The translations under genes were made by a program, and so were the position numbers. The notes under the pieces were generated by a model, which worked only from the letters and a program-made list of their open reading frames with translations, had not been told where the DNA came from and made no database searches. From Perognathus longimembris pacificus (taxonomy: Eukaryota > Chordata > Mammalia > Rodentia > Heteromyidae), in assembly GCF_023159225.1 (NCBI RefSeq), contig NC_063169.1, positions 56,569,934 through 56,633,933 of the forward strand: a stretch of 64,000 bases of DNA, given 5' to 3'. Positions 1 through 11,139 of the stretch are shown piece by piece (the first letter of the stretch is position 1; every line of letters begins with the position of its first letter).

Positions 1-2340
1 ACATAGTACTAGAATTCCTAGCCAGAGCTATCAGGCAAGAAGTAAATATGAAGGGGATCCAAATAGGAAAAGATGAAGTTAAACTTTCTCTCTTCGCAGA
101 TGACATGATCCTGCACCTAAACAATCCCATAGACTCTACTCCCAAGCTACTAGAGCTGATCCAAAACATTGGCAAAGTTGCAGGATATAAAATAAACCTT
201 CAAAAATCAACGGCCTTTCTCTACGCTAACGACCCTAAGACCGAGGCTAAAATCAGGAAAGCTACTCCCTTTGCAATAGCCCCCCAAAACATAAAATACC
301 TAGGAATAACCTTAACCAAAGAAGTGAAAGACCTCTTTGAGGAGAACTTTAAAACCTTGAAAAACAAAATTAAGTCAGAACTATGGAAAAGGAAAAACCT
401 CCCATGCTCCTGGATTGGGAGGATTAATATAATCAAAATGGCAATATTTCCAAAGGCTATTTACAAATTCAATGCAATACCCATTAATATTCCAATACAA
501 TTTTTTGATGAAATAGAGGAAGCAATCCAGAAATTCATATGGAACAATAAAAGACGTAGAATAGCAAAAACAATCCTAAGCAGAAAGAACAGTGCTGGAG
601 GAATTACAATACCCAACTTGTATTATAAAGCTATAGTAATAAAAACAGCTTGGTGTTGGCACCGGAACAGGCCTGAAGACCAATGGAACAGAATTGAAGA
701 CCCAGAAATGATCCCACAGAACTAAGCCTACTTAATCTTTGCTAAAGGAGCTAAAACAATAGTTTGGAAGAAAGATAGCCTCTTTACAAATTGTGCTGGA
801 AAAACTGGCTCAACACATGCAACAAACTGAAACTAGATCCTTATATATCACCCTGCACCAAAATCAATTCCAAATGGATTAAAGACTTCGAAATCAAAAC
901 AGACACCCTGAAAACACTAAAGGAAGGAGTAGGAGAAACACTTGGGCTCCTTGACGCAGGACGGAACTTCCTTAACAAAGATCCAGAAAGGCTACAAATC
1001 AAAGAAAGGCTGAACAAATGGAACTGCATCAAACTTCAGAGTTTCTGCATGGCTCGCAAGATAAACAGAAAGCCCATAGACTGGGAGAAGATCTTTACCG
1101 GCCATTCAAAGGACAAAGGCCTCATATCTAAAATATATGCAGAACTAAAAAAATTACCTTCTTCCAAAACAAAACAGCAAAGAACCAATAGCCCCCTCAT
1201 CAAGTGGGCTAAAGACTTACAAAGAGACTTCTCTGATGAGGAATTGAGAATGGCCAAGAGACATATGAAAAAATGCTCTACATCACTGGCCATAAAAGAA
1301 ATGCAAATCAAAGCAACATTGAGATTCCATCTCACCCCAGTAAGAATGTCATATATCAAGAAAACTAACAATAACAATTGTTGGAGGGGATGTGGCCAAA
1401 ACGGAACCCTACTTCACTGTTGGTGGGAATGTAAACTGGTTCAGCCACTCTGGCAAGCAGTATGGAGATTCCTCAGAAGGCTAAACATAGAACTCCCCTA
1501 TGACCCAGCAGCCCCACTTTTGGGTATCTATCCAAAAGACCACAAACAAAATCACAGTAATGCCACCAGCACAACAATGTTCATCGCAGCACAATTTGTC
1601 ATAGAGAGAATCTGGAACCAACCCAGATGCCCCTCAGTACACGAATGGATCAGGAAAATGTGGTACATATACACAATGGAATTTTATGCCTCTATCAGAA
1701 AGAATGACATTGCCCCATTTGTAAGGAAATGGAAAGACTTGGAAAAAATTATACTAAGTGAAGTGTGCCAGACCCAAAGAAACATGGACTCTATGGTCTC
1801 CCTTATTGGGAATAATTACTACAGGTTTAGGCAATTCATAGCAGAGCACCACAAGGCCCAGTAACTATACCCTTATGAACACATAAGATGATGCTAAGTG
1901 AAATGAACTCCATGTTATGGAGACAATTGTTATATCACAGTTGTAACTACTTTCAACATCCCATGTGTATCTGTAGCTTTTATTATTGATGATGTTCTTG
2001 TATCACCTTCCTGTGGTTGTACCTACACTATCTCTGTAATCTTATCTGAGTATATTGGAAACCGTGTATACTGGTATTGGAACTAGGAAATTGAAAGGGA
2101 ATACCAAAATTGAGAGACACAGGGTAAAAAAAAGACAAACAACTACAAAAGCAATACTTGCAAAACTGTTTGGTGTAAGTGAACTGTACACCTGGGGGGG
2201 GGGAGGGAAAGGGGGAGGGGGGAGGGGGGTATGAGAAACAAGGTAACAAACAGTACAAGTAATGTATCCAATGCCTAACATATGAAACTGTAACCTCTCT
2301 GTACATCAGTTTGATAATATAAATTTGTAAAAAAAAAATC
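1..2340 (+). mobile_element. LINE-1 3' half: ORF2 C-terminal region, 3' UTR and poly-A
   Basis: The 5' side is cut by the window edge. The insert runs from mid-ORF2 through the stop codon at 1862-1864, a 3' UTR of about 470 bases and an A-run at 2329-2338. The 3' UTR carries a purine/G-rich tract near 2190-2231 on the sense strand, as is usual in mammalian L1. The same 3' UTR recurs on the minus strand at 20836-21360 and 32887-33191, which defines a local L1 subfamily. Orientation is clear from both the ORF and the tail. No target duplication can be tested because the 5' end is missing. Confidence 0.97.
3..1864 (+). pseudogene. L1 ORF2 (reverse transcriptase C-terminal part), broken
   Basis: This is the C-terminal part of L1 ORF2p, the endonuclease/reverse transcriptase that copies L1 RNA at nicked chromosomal DNA. 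The first frame (open from base 3, first internal Met at 48) contains [10 protein letters not shown], the catalytic YADD-type RT motif, and the conserved [14 protein letters not shown] segment. It ends at a TAA at 723-725, where related L1s normally have a sense codon. The downstream part resumes in another frame (791-1864), so a 1-base indel lies between about 780 and 795. The second part holds the cysteine-rich C-terminal motif (C-x3-C-x7-H-x3-C in CWRGCGQNGTLLHCWWEC) and ends at the usual ORF2 C-terminus. One nonsense change and one frameshift make it non-functional. Confidence 0.95.
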
Positions 2341-2435
2341 AATCTAAAAAAATAAGAAATGTACTCACTGTCTCATGTATGAAACTGTAACTCCTCTGTA
2401 TTTCACTGTGACAATGAAACATATTCAGTAAACAA
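2341..2435 (+). mobile_element. Older L1 3'-end fragment
   Basis: Immediately after the poly-A of the first L1 comes a second copy of the last ~90 bases of an L1 3' UTR (GAAATGTACTCACTG..., AAACTGTAACTCC..., then a tail). It is more diverged than the first. Either the first L1 inserted next to this older tail or the two are a tandem remnant. Confidence 0.7.
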
Positions 2436-5170
2436 AAGATTCAGTAGAGAAGATGTCTGAACTTATGCCGAAGCCTAGAAATATAGAATAAATTTTTAAA
2501 AATGCAAACTCAAAGACCTTTATATTCTGACATATGAACTGCTATTTTCACTTTATAACAATTTTACAATATTTCACTTAATTTTATTCATTATTTAGTT
2601 AACTGGTCCTGGAACAAATCTTCTATTATTAATATCACAGTGTTAGGAGCAATTTTCTGTCCCTGTATATTCAGACATTTATTTGACTCTCTTTGCAAAG
2701 ATGTGTGTAGAAATAGATTTAATTGTTTGGACAAATAATATTTGCCTCTTTGATATGTCTTGACCAATGGCAAGAGATATGGAGGGAAATTAAAATTCAA
2801 ATAAGGAGACTACCATTGATGATAAATAACAATTACCTCAAATTCAGGGTTCTTTATGGAAAACACAAAGATGGAAAAGGTTAAAACTGAAGTTGACTAG
2901 ATCTTTCAGCTCAATGACAATCAAAGAGTGGAAAACACAGGTTCATTCCAAAGAAACTGAAGAGCCTAAGGAAAACAAATGTTGTGATATATTATAAGTA
3001 TGAATATGAAATGCCAGTCTCCCTCATTGAGTCCTAAGCTTTTGTATGACTGAAACCTATATAACATTAATATTTAGAGAAAAATATGAAAATATAAAGC
3101 TTACAAAAAACCCTTTTGCTACATCAGAAAAGATGTTTGGATAAGAGTATGTTTGTTAGCTCAGGGGGCAAAAGATGTAAGTATTTAGGTAACAGAAAAA
3201 TTTTAATTCTTCACCAGGGAAGACATCTGCAAATGTATATTGTATAATATATTAGACTTTGAACTTGACAATTTCTCTGGTCCCTCAAGGATAATTTATG
3301 CTGGGTTTCATCTGATAATTATGCTTAAAAGTGCAAGAAATAATATTAGTCTCAAGTGTATTACTGATTAAAAAAACACACTTCTTAAATGAATAGACTT
3401 GGCTTCAGATATTGGTTACCCTAACAGAAGCCATGGAATCTCTAGATAAGGCTCACCCTTCTCACTATATGTAATATTTATACACTATCTATGTATTAGG
3501 GATTCAGAAACGCAATTATACGTTTCTTGCAGAAATTCCTCTTTGCACTATGAATAATTTATTACTCTTCTTTGAACCTAATTGTAGAATTGAACATCGA
3601 ATCATTTTACAATTCTATTCCTCTCCCAAGTGAAATTAAACACAAAAAATGAAAACTGATCACTAAACTAATGACTTTCAATGATTATAATTTTATGTAA
3701 ATTTTTAAAGATTTGGTGATTAGGATTGAATTTGATTCCTACTTCATTGTTCATTTCCGCTTAATTGTTACAACAGTTTAATTCCGAATGTGGTAAGAAT
3801 GGCACTCTTCTGTTTCTACACCTGTGAGGCTTTTAAAGTTTATTCAGAATATAGGTAGTTTGAGAAATAAGGAAGAAGTTCCCAGAAAATGAGTTTTAAT
3901 TAGAAATTTACATGTCTAGCTCTGTAATGCTGAATTTACTTATTATGAAAGAAGTTATATCAATATGAAATTGATTACTCAAATAATGATAATGTTTACA
4001 GGAGAAAAAAATGGGCCCTAAAGCTAGCAATATAGCAGTGAAAGAAAAGATTCATGTAATTGTGTTGGTTTCAATTATAAAGTATCTCAACAATTGCTAA
4101 GGATTTCTAATCAAAGTAAACAATACTTCATATTAATACTGACTTTTAATTGTCATTACAAACATCTACTTTAGTTCTTAAGCAGTACACTATTTCAGTA
4201 AATATATATTGTTCCTCTATTAGAATATAGGCAAATAAAACACTGACAATCAAGAAGAGATTACAATCAAATAAATTAATAGTAAATTTCTTTTTCTACT
4301 ACCTTTTCCATTCTGCTGAAATCTGCATAGAAACTCAACCAAATGTGTGTTGCACAGTATGTAGTTGTGAAAAAATTAGTAAATTTTTATAAAAATCACT
4401 TGAAGTTATTTGACACTAAAAACTTATGCTACAAGTAAATGAATTACACAGTATAATACATAATATAAATCATAATTATACTGTTAATAAACAATCTTCA
4501 AACCTATTTAATGTTATTTTCATGTCTTCAATATTAAGATAATGGTAATGGAAAATGAATGAGTTCGAAATAAGTACCTACTCCAGGGTTAATAATATTT
4601 TTACTTAAAGAAACAGAAAACTAGGGTCAAATATCCTAATTTCTTATTAGCTTTGTTTTAGAATAATACATTAATCATTTAAAAATATGAAAGAAAAGCT
4701 TCTTGATGTGATGATAAAGATGTAATATGATAAGGACAAAGATATGATATCATTAATTAAATATTATTTGTTTCTGTTATAAAATAATCATTTTTTGAAA
4801 TTTGTTTTAAAAATTAAGTCTAGAAATTTTTGTTTTATTTCCCAGGTTTTTTGACATTTTCCATGGATGAAATCATTTTATCCTAAATTAGTGATAGTTT
4901 TATTTCTTACTTCTAAACCTTCATTTAGCTACTGCACAGAAAACCTAATCAAATCAGTGAGGATGGTAAGAGAATATGTTTAACTTATTTCTGACTTAGA
5001 TGGGGAGATCATTAAATATACTAGCTTTGTAGATGTTGTTTTACAAGTTGAAGATTGTCCTTTATTTTTAATTTTGTTGTAGTTGTTTTTCAAGTGGTAT
5101 ATTTCATCACATATTTTATCTGCTTCCATTGATTTCTTCCTTTGTTAATATGGTTGATCATATTGACTGA
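2436..5170. other. Unique AT-rich DNA, no gene seen
   Basis: About 2.7 kb of AT-rich sequence with many stops in all frames. I see no SINE tail, tRNA-like boxes, splice-flanked ORF or long simple repeat. The one open frame of about 70 codons (2591-2800, minus) has low-complexity composition and no recognisable motif. Confidence 0.6.
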
Positions 5171-5171
5171 T

Positions 5172-5173
<2 letters not shown>

Positions 5174-5214
<41 letters not shown>
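5174..5214. repeat. (TG)n microsatellite
   Basis: About 20 uninterrupted GT/TG units. It lies directly beside the 3' end of the minus-strand SINE that follows, so on the SINE sense strand it reads as a (CA)n tail. Confidence 0.97.
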
Positions 5215-5217
<3 letters not shown>

Positions 5218-5224
5218 CACTCTC

Positions 5225-5425
5225 TGGTTCTGAGACTTGAACTCAAAGCCTAGACACTGTTCCTGAGCTTTATTAAACAAGTTTTGGTCTCTACCACTTG
5301 AGCCAAAGCTCCGCTTCTGGCTTTTTGGTGGTTAATTGCAGATAAGATTCGCATGGACTTTTCTGCTTCAGCTGGCCACAAACCACATTCCTCAGATCTC
5401 AACCTCATCAGTAGCTAAGATTTGG
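5225..5425 (-). mobile_element. Dimeric SINE: 7SL/B1-like left + Geo-like right monomer
   Basis: On the minus strand the element reads TTAGCTACTGATGAGG, CTGAGATCTGAGGA-type and TTATCTGCAATTAACCACCA (left, 7SL-like), then CCAGAAGCGGAGCTTTGGCT and CTCAAGTGGTAGAG (right monomer). The right half matches the right half of IDL-Geo elements in this window. Its 3' end abuts the (TG)n tract at 5174-5214. Confidence 0.8.
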
Positions 5426-5439
5426 ATATTTTTATTATG

Positions 5440-5950
5440 GTATCTTAAATGTACTGAACAGTGGGTTCCATTATCACATTCTCATGCATATACATACAAT
5501 ACTTGACCACTTTTACACCATCACCTCTATTTCACACACCTATTTCCTCTCTACTGTCCTCTGGTCTCTTTCTTGTTCCCTAATAGTTGCTTCTATTTTG
5601 ATGTGTTTTTATTTATTTATTAAGATTTTGGATATTATTTTTAAAGTATTGAACTAGATTTAACTTTGGAGAGATGATACTTAGCTTGTCCATTATCCAT
5701 TCATGTTCATAAATTCTTTTGGTGAATATGAATTTATGCAGGTTTTCTTTTTGTACAGAATCAGAAAAGAGACTGTATTGTTTTCTTGCTTTGAATGATT
5801 TTATTATCATTAAATAGTTGTACAAATAATTGGCCATTCAGCACAGCGATGTATGAATAAAGGGCCTTGATCAATATCTCCTCTTTCAACCTTTTTACCC
5901 ACCCCAATTAACTCACATTATTCCATCACTTTTCTAAATTTTTAGGTTAT
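5440..5950 (-). mobile_element. Diverged L1 3'-UTR-like sequence
   Basis: The block resembles, very loosely, the minus-strand view of rodent L1 3' ends: T-rich start, ATATACATACAATAC, pyrimidine-rich ACCTATTTCCTCTCTACTGT, then a second tail-like block near 5770-5935 with CACCCCAATTAACTC. It could be ordinary AT-rich DNA. Confidence 0.3.
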
Positions 5951-6833
5951 GTATTGAATCTTTTTTTTACCATTGAACAAAGCAGTTTATATGTATAATG
6001 TGTCATGATCTCTGCCATCCCCTTTTTTCTTTGTGTATTGTTTTTACAATGCAAATTGTCAATTTGCAATATTAGTTGAGGAATGTGAATTGAGAAATTC
6101 TTTTCGGAAATAATGTAATCTTGGGTATTACTTTGGGAAATGTTTGTTATACATTTAATTTCTTTAATAACTACTTAGATAATTTTTTCCCATTTAAAAA
6201 AGCAATACTTTACAACTCATAAAGTTTCATTTGGGGAAGAATTTATCTAGGTTGTCAATTTAATGTGTTTGTATGTGTTCATATTGCTTTCTTACTCTGT
6301 GATTTCAAGGTTTAGTATGACATTAACATTTCATTACTTACATTGATCATTTGTATCTTCTTTTTCCTTGTTAGTTTTGTAAAGTTTTGCTCATTTTATT
6401 TGTCTTTGTAAAGAGCAGTGCTTTTATTTATTTTTATGAATTGAATGTTTTTACATTCATTAATTCCTTTTTTTACTTTACTATTTCCTTCTTCCCTGTT
6501 TTGGACTTACTTTGGATTTCTCCCCTAAATTCTTGAGGTACTCATGATATTGCTTTTCCTTCTTTCTAATATTAGCAGTATTGTCACAAATTTCACTCTC
6601 AACAGGGACTTTGCTACAGTAGATAAAAATTGATGTGCTTTTAACTTTTATCCAGTTTAGTATATTTTTAGAACTGTCCTTCAGAGCTGAACTGTTTAGA
6701 AATATGTTCTTGGTTTTAAATGTCCTATTGTTTAAATTATAAATCAACCCTACTATTTCTGTGCTCAAATGGTTTCAACTTTGGCCTCTGGATACTTTAA
6801 TTTATTCTTTGTTCCTTTAACATAGTTCATCCT

Positions 6834-6886
<53 letters not shown>

Positions 6887-8360
6887 TAATCATTGGAACT
6901 TATTACTTTTAAATACTACAATTATTCCACTCCCTTATTTTATGTTTCTTCCTTTAATACTACTATCAGTCTTCAATCCAAAGATCCCTGTAAAATGTTA
7001 TTAGTTAGCAACAGTTGGTCAATATATGTGTCCAAATCCACTGGGTATTGTTTTTTTTTGTCCTGTTAGTTAACAGAGCAAGATGATATTTGTGCATAAA
7101 CTGGCTCATTTATATACTCATAAATTAAATATTTTGGTTGTCAATCTGAATTTATATTAAGGCAAACAATATTAACTTCTACTACCAACTTCTATAACTC
7201 TTATCTATTACCATAAAGATAATTGATCAAAAGGACTAACTCCTGCTTGCTTATGTATAACCTTGTACTCCAATAGCATAATAGTTTCTTTTTTTTCAAT
7301 CACAATAAATATATTAAACAAGTCCAGAGTTACTAATTCATACTCTTATGAGACACAATCTTAACAAGTGGTTCTTACTAAAATTTTTCAATCATTAATA
7401 TTATACCCAGTCATTTCCAGATTACCGAGCACAGTTTAGTTTGCTTTCCTATCTTTGGTAATGTTGTTGTATAATATTCACAATGAAGCTAGATTCTTCC
7501 ATTGCTTGCTTCATTCTATTTTAGGGCCATCTGAACTTCCAGCATGTATTTTGTAGCAGAGTTTCCATATAAGCTTCAGAGGTGGGCGGGAATGAGATTC
7601 AAAGGCTGTTGTTGATTTACTACAGATTTAAAGGATACCAGAATGGTAGAGAATACAATATTCTGCTCAACTCTAGCACACAGCTACCTCGTAATCATTT
7701 GTAAAAGTTTACCCTGAAAATAAGAGTATTATGGAAAAGGACAAACAGTTCAAGCCCTTCTTAGAAAACCTACAACTTCTGAGAAATTGGTTTAAACAGT
7801 ATTTTCCATCTACAAGTATGCTCTTGAGAATAATGCTGGGCCTCTTGCTTGAGCCAATAAATTGTCCTGTGAAGGTATGAAGGGAATTTCAGGAATAAAA
7901 ATATATGGAGAAGAATAAGACTATTTCTACTGTCTTTTTGTAACATTAAATAATAAGTATATTTTCATGTAGCCATCTGAGAAATTTCACAAAGAGTTTT
8001 AGTAATAGATTCATTATGAATATTTATTTACTTGTTTACATATTGATCCTGAGCTTGAGAAGGTAAGATTTAAAGAATTGTTAGGGGATTTGCTTGGTAG
8101 ATGAAAATATGCTCATAAACACCTGGAAAATAAAAAGACTTGATTCCATATTCAATTGATGTGCTAATGAAATGTTTTAAAATGTGCATAATAAGTATAT
8201 TCACAAGAGTAAGAAAACTTGTACTTGTTTGAAACTATTATAGTTTTTAGTAACCAAGTATCTGATAAAGTTAGGACCAAACAAAATAATTCTGGCAAGA
8301 TTTGGAGTCTCTGTGATAAAGGTATATAGCACTTTACCATAGTTTTTGTTAAGGTATCTT
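5951..8360. other. Unique AT-rich DNA with a long (TG)n tract
   Basis: No gene or identifiable transposon seen. The only clear structure is the (TG)n tract at 6833-6881. The minus-strand open frame 6481-6768 (95 codons) lacks motifs and codon-like composition; I treat it as chance. Confidence 0.6.
6833..6881. repeat. (TG)n microsatellite
   Basis: More than 20 TG units with one early GAG interruption. Unlike the tract at 5174-5214 it has no recognisable SINE beside it. Confidence 0.97.
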
Positions 8361-8367
8361 TTCTGTT

Positions 8368-8530
8368 TCTTTTCTACTTGAATCTAGGGCCTTGCCCATG
8401 CTTGACAAGTGTTCTACAACTTGAGACATGTCTCCAGGATATCTTCCTTGCTCTATATTTTATAATACAGGATATAGTCATTACTTTTACTCAGCCAGGT
8501 CTCAAATCTGGAATATCTTGTTCCTTTGTT
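8368..8530 (-). mobile_element. Old ID/B1-type dimeric SINE, diverged
   Basis: In the plus-strand view, CTAGGGCCTTGCCCATGCTT, GACAAGTGTTCTACAACTTG and TCTCCAGG match a reversed tRNA-derived ID-like unit (normally ...TGCTAGGCAAGTGCTCTACCAC...). It is followed by CTCAGCCAGGTCTCAAATCT, which resembles the reversed B1/7SL left arm. Many substitutions indicate an old copy. Confidence 0.6.
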
Positions 8531-8838
8531 AACATTGTAACACTGCTACTGACACCATAGAACAGGAAAGTGTTGGATGCATATCTCCTTGCACTAAGTG
8601 TTTCATTACTTTCTATAAATTTTATTATCTTATAAAATCAGTGTATAAGTGGAACAATTATTTCAAAAACTTGCTTTATATTTAGTTCCTCTTAAGTCAA
8701 GGAGAATCAAATAAAACTTATCCACTACATCTACTTTTAAAACCATTCAAATGACTCAGAGAAGGCTGAGGATTGCAATGTGATGTACTAAACTCATTTC
8801 CATAGACACTTATGAATGGTTTTAAAATTGTTTATTCA

Positions 8839-9053
8839 GGGCTGGGGATATAGCCTAGTGGCAAGAGTGCCTACTTCGGATACACGAGGCCCTAGGTTCG
8901 ATTCCCCAGCACTACATATACAGAAAACGGCCAGAAGCGGCGCTGTGGCTCAAATGGCGGAGTGCTAGCCTTGAGCGGGAAGAAGCCAGGGACAGTGCTC
9001 AGGCCCTGAGTCCAAGGCCCAGGACTGGCCAAAAAAAAAAAAAAAAAAAAAAA
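8839..9053 (+). mobile_element. IDL-Geo dimeric SINE (young copy)
   Basis: Full-length two-part SINE. The left ID-like half has a pol III A box TAGCCTAGTGG (8851-8861) and B box GTTCGATTC (8897-8905). The right Geo half starts at CCAGAAGCGGCGC and ends with GACTGGCC. It has its own A-box-like TGGCTCAAATGG (8946-8957) and a one-mismatch B box GTCCAAGGC (9010-9018). A pure A-run follows. A perfect 15-base target duplication AAAATTGTTTATTCA flanks it (8824-8838 and 9054-9068). Intact ends and a clean tail suggest recent insertion by L1 machinery. Confidence 0.95.
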
Positions 9054-9069
9054 AAAATTGTTTATTCAA

Positions 9070-10320
9070 CCTTATGTATCCTTTTTAACATCTTCAATTT
9101 GGCAGTAGTACACAATTCTCTTGATACCTCTCAAAATTAGAGCTGTCTGCATCATATATCATGAGAAGCAGATATATAGAATCTTTTATCATTGTCTATT
9201 TTGTGTATATTTTATCCGCTCAGTCATTTCCCCATTATCTATGAATGCATTTGCACCATGCCTGTAGATTAAGTGCAGCTGAAGCCATATCACCTGTAAA
9301 TTCTTATATATTTACTGTCTAGCCTTTAGCAGCAACTGTTTGGAAACTTTTATTTAGGCTTTCAAGTATTTTTACATTAGCTAATTTAATTAGACCAATA
9401 TTTTATCTTGTTATTTATGAAACTTGGTAATTTAAATAAAAAAGAGATGCATTCAGTTCTATTCTCCACTTGGTCAGAAAAATGTAGATCTGTTCCATCA
9501 CATTTGGCATATTGCATTATGCATATTTTTCTTTTGCTTATGTGTAGCTTCTTCTGCACGAAATAAACAAAAGTTCAATCAGCTGAACTGAGGGGTATAA
9601 AAATGCATGAAACTACAGAACTTCCACCTTCCTTGCCTTCATTAATTTATCACCAACCATACATCCCCTTCTGATGTCACAAAGTTCCATCACATTTAAG
9701 ATAACACTTCTGTCAGTAGCCATAAGCTATGGCTTTTTATGACATCTCTGCTCCAAGAAAATTTCTAGTCTCAATGGAAAAGAATGGTAAGTATGCTATA
9801 ATTTACATGCATTTCCCAATGAACCTAATTACTTAACATATGGAATATAAATTTTAATTTATAGAATACATTTAATAAATAGAATATAACTTTGTACTAT
9901 GCAGAAAACTATTATTCGTTTAATTATCTCTATGTGGTAGATTATGCAGTATGAGTTTGGTTTTCAATTTTTGTTCTGATTCCCAATTTTTTCTCACCCA
10001 TCTCTAATCTATATATTTTCTATCTCTCTAGGTTTTGTGTATTTTTTATTTGATTTGATTGTAAAGGTGATGTGCAGAAGGGTTGTGTATTTTAATATGT
10101 ATTTGCTAACTGAGAATTCAAACAGATCAAATATTTCAGCAAAGAATGTGTCCAAAGATATACACGGAAGCTCAAAACTATCAATCATCAAGTAAATGGT
10201 GATTAAAATCAAAGAGAAATGTGTATATAAAAGTGAAAAATAAACATATAATGCCAAGAGGTATAAAATGTGGAGACATTGTAATGCACATTTATTGGGA
10301 GGAGCTTAAAATGAAAAAAG
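9070..10320. other. Unique AT-rich DNA
   Basis: No gene, SINE or L1 match recognised. The minus-strand open frame at 10009-10257 (82 codons) is hydrophobic and low-complexity with no motif or splice context. Confidence 0.6.
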
Positions 10321-10329
10321 TGGTATGGA

Positions 10330-10640
10330 AAATTGTTCACATGTAATCTATTGTGTGACTCAATCATTCTAAGAATGAGCTCAGCAGAGATGATTACACA
10401 TGTTAAATGTTAACAAGGGAAGCAACTCCAATGTCCTCTAGCTAGAGAATATATTTAAACACCACTAAGCAATAGGAAGGAACTACGTAGGTGTACAGCA
10501 CTATGGAAGAATCTAAGGCACATTTGCCAAGTGAAATCATCAAGATGCAAAAGTGCAATTAGTGCATGAGGTCAAATTCATTTGTAGTGGAAGTCAAAAC
10601 AGTGGTCCAATAAGTATTTCAAGTACCATGCTCTATCTAG
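10330..10640 (+). mobile_element. Ancient L1 (L1M-type) 3' fragment
   Basis: The order AACTCCAATGTCCTC..., AGCAATAGGAAGGAACTAC, AAGAATCTAAGGCACATTTG, CCAAGTGAAATCATCAAGATG and GTGGAAGTCAAAACAGTGGT follows the conserved end of ORF2 in old mammalian L1s (normally ...CAATGTCCATCAA..., ...GCAATAAAAAGGAATGAACTA..., ...GAAATCAGATCAGTGGT...). It is heavily diverged and has no tail. Confidence 0.6.
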
Positions 10641-10899
10641 ATGGTATTCTCACTTAGCACTATCACCTTTCTAGGTGTTTCACTGAAATGATTAGAAAAT
10701 TAGTTTTCCAGTGAGAGATATTATGATACTCTATTAAAGAAATTCTCTAATATTGTCAGAAGAGACTATCAAGATTTAAATATTGAACTTGTATAGCTAT
10801 TGTCAAATACATGTGTGTGTAAAATATTGTAAAACTATATGTATAAATGTATAATACTGTAAAATAATTTTCCTTCAGCTGACATTTGTTCTGAGTGAT

Positions 10900-11135
10900 T
10901 TAAAAAGGACAACCTGATTGGACACTGTGGCTCTGTCCTGCCATCCCACCTATGTATGGGTTGAAAAGCTAGAAGATTGTAATTTGAAGGCAATCCCTCC
11001 CCACCCTCCACCCCAATAATGTTAGCAAGACCTCAACTAAAGAGCCGGGCATAGTGTTGTTCTAGTCTTATAATACCAGAAAGCAGAGACTCACAGTATT
11101 AGAATCACGGTCCACAGTGGCCCAGAGACAAAAAT
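10900..11135 (+). mobile_element. Diverged 7SL/B1-like dimeric SINE
   Basis: Two B1-like units in tandem: one around 10905-11040, ending in an A/G-poor linker, and a second starting AGCCGGGCATAGTG at 11042 with ATAATACCAGAAAGCAGAG and AGAATCACGGTCCA. These correspond to the B1 left-arm order (GCCGGGCATGGTGG, AATCCCAG, GGATC). The copy is old. Confidence 0.55.
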
Positions 11136-11139
11136 GGAC

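Noticed and set aside
5174..6881. Paired (TG)n tracts as a possible array such as CRISPR or satellite
   Set aside because: They are ordinary dinucleotide microsatellites 1.6 kb apart; a vertebrate genome has no CRISPR arrays.
8851..8905. A-box/B-box pair resembling a tRNA gene
   Set aside because: Part of an IDL SINE; no functional tRNA cloverleaf, and the same unit is repeated elsewhere.
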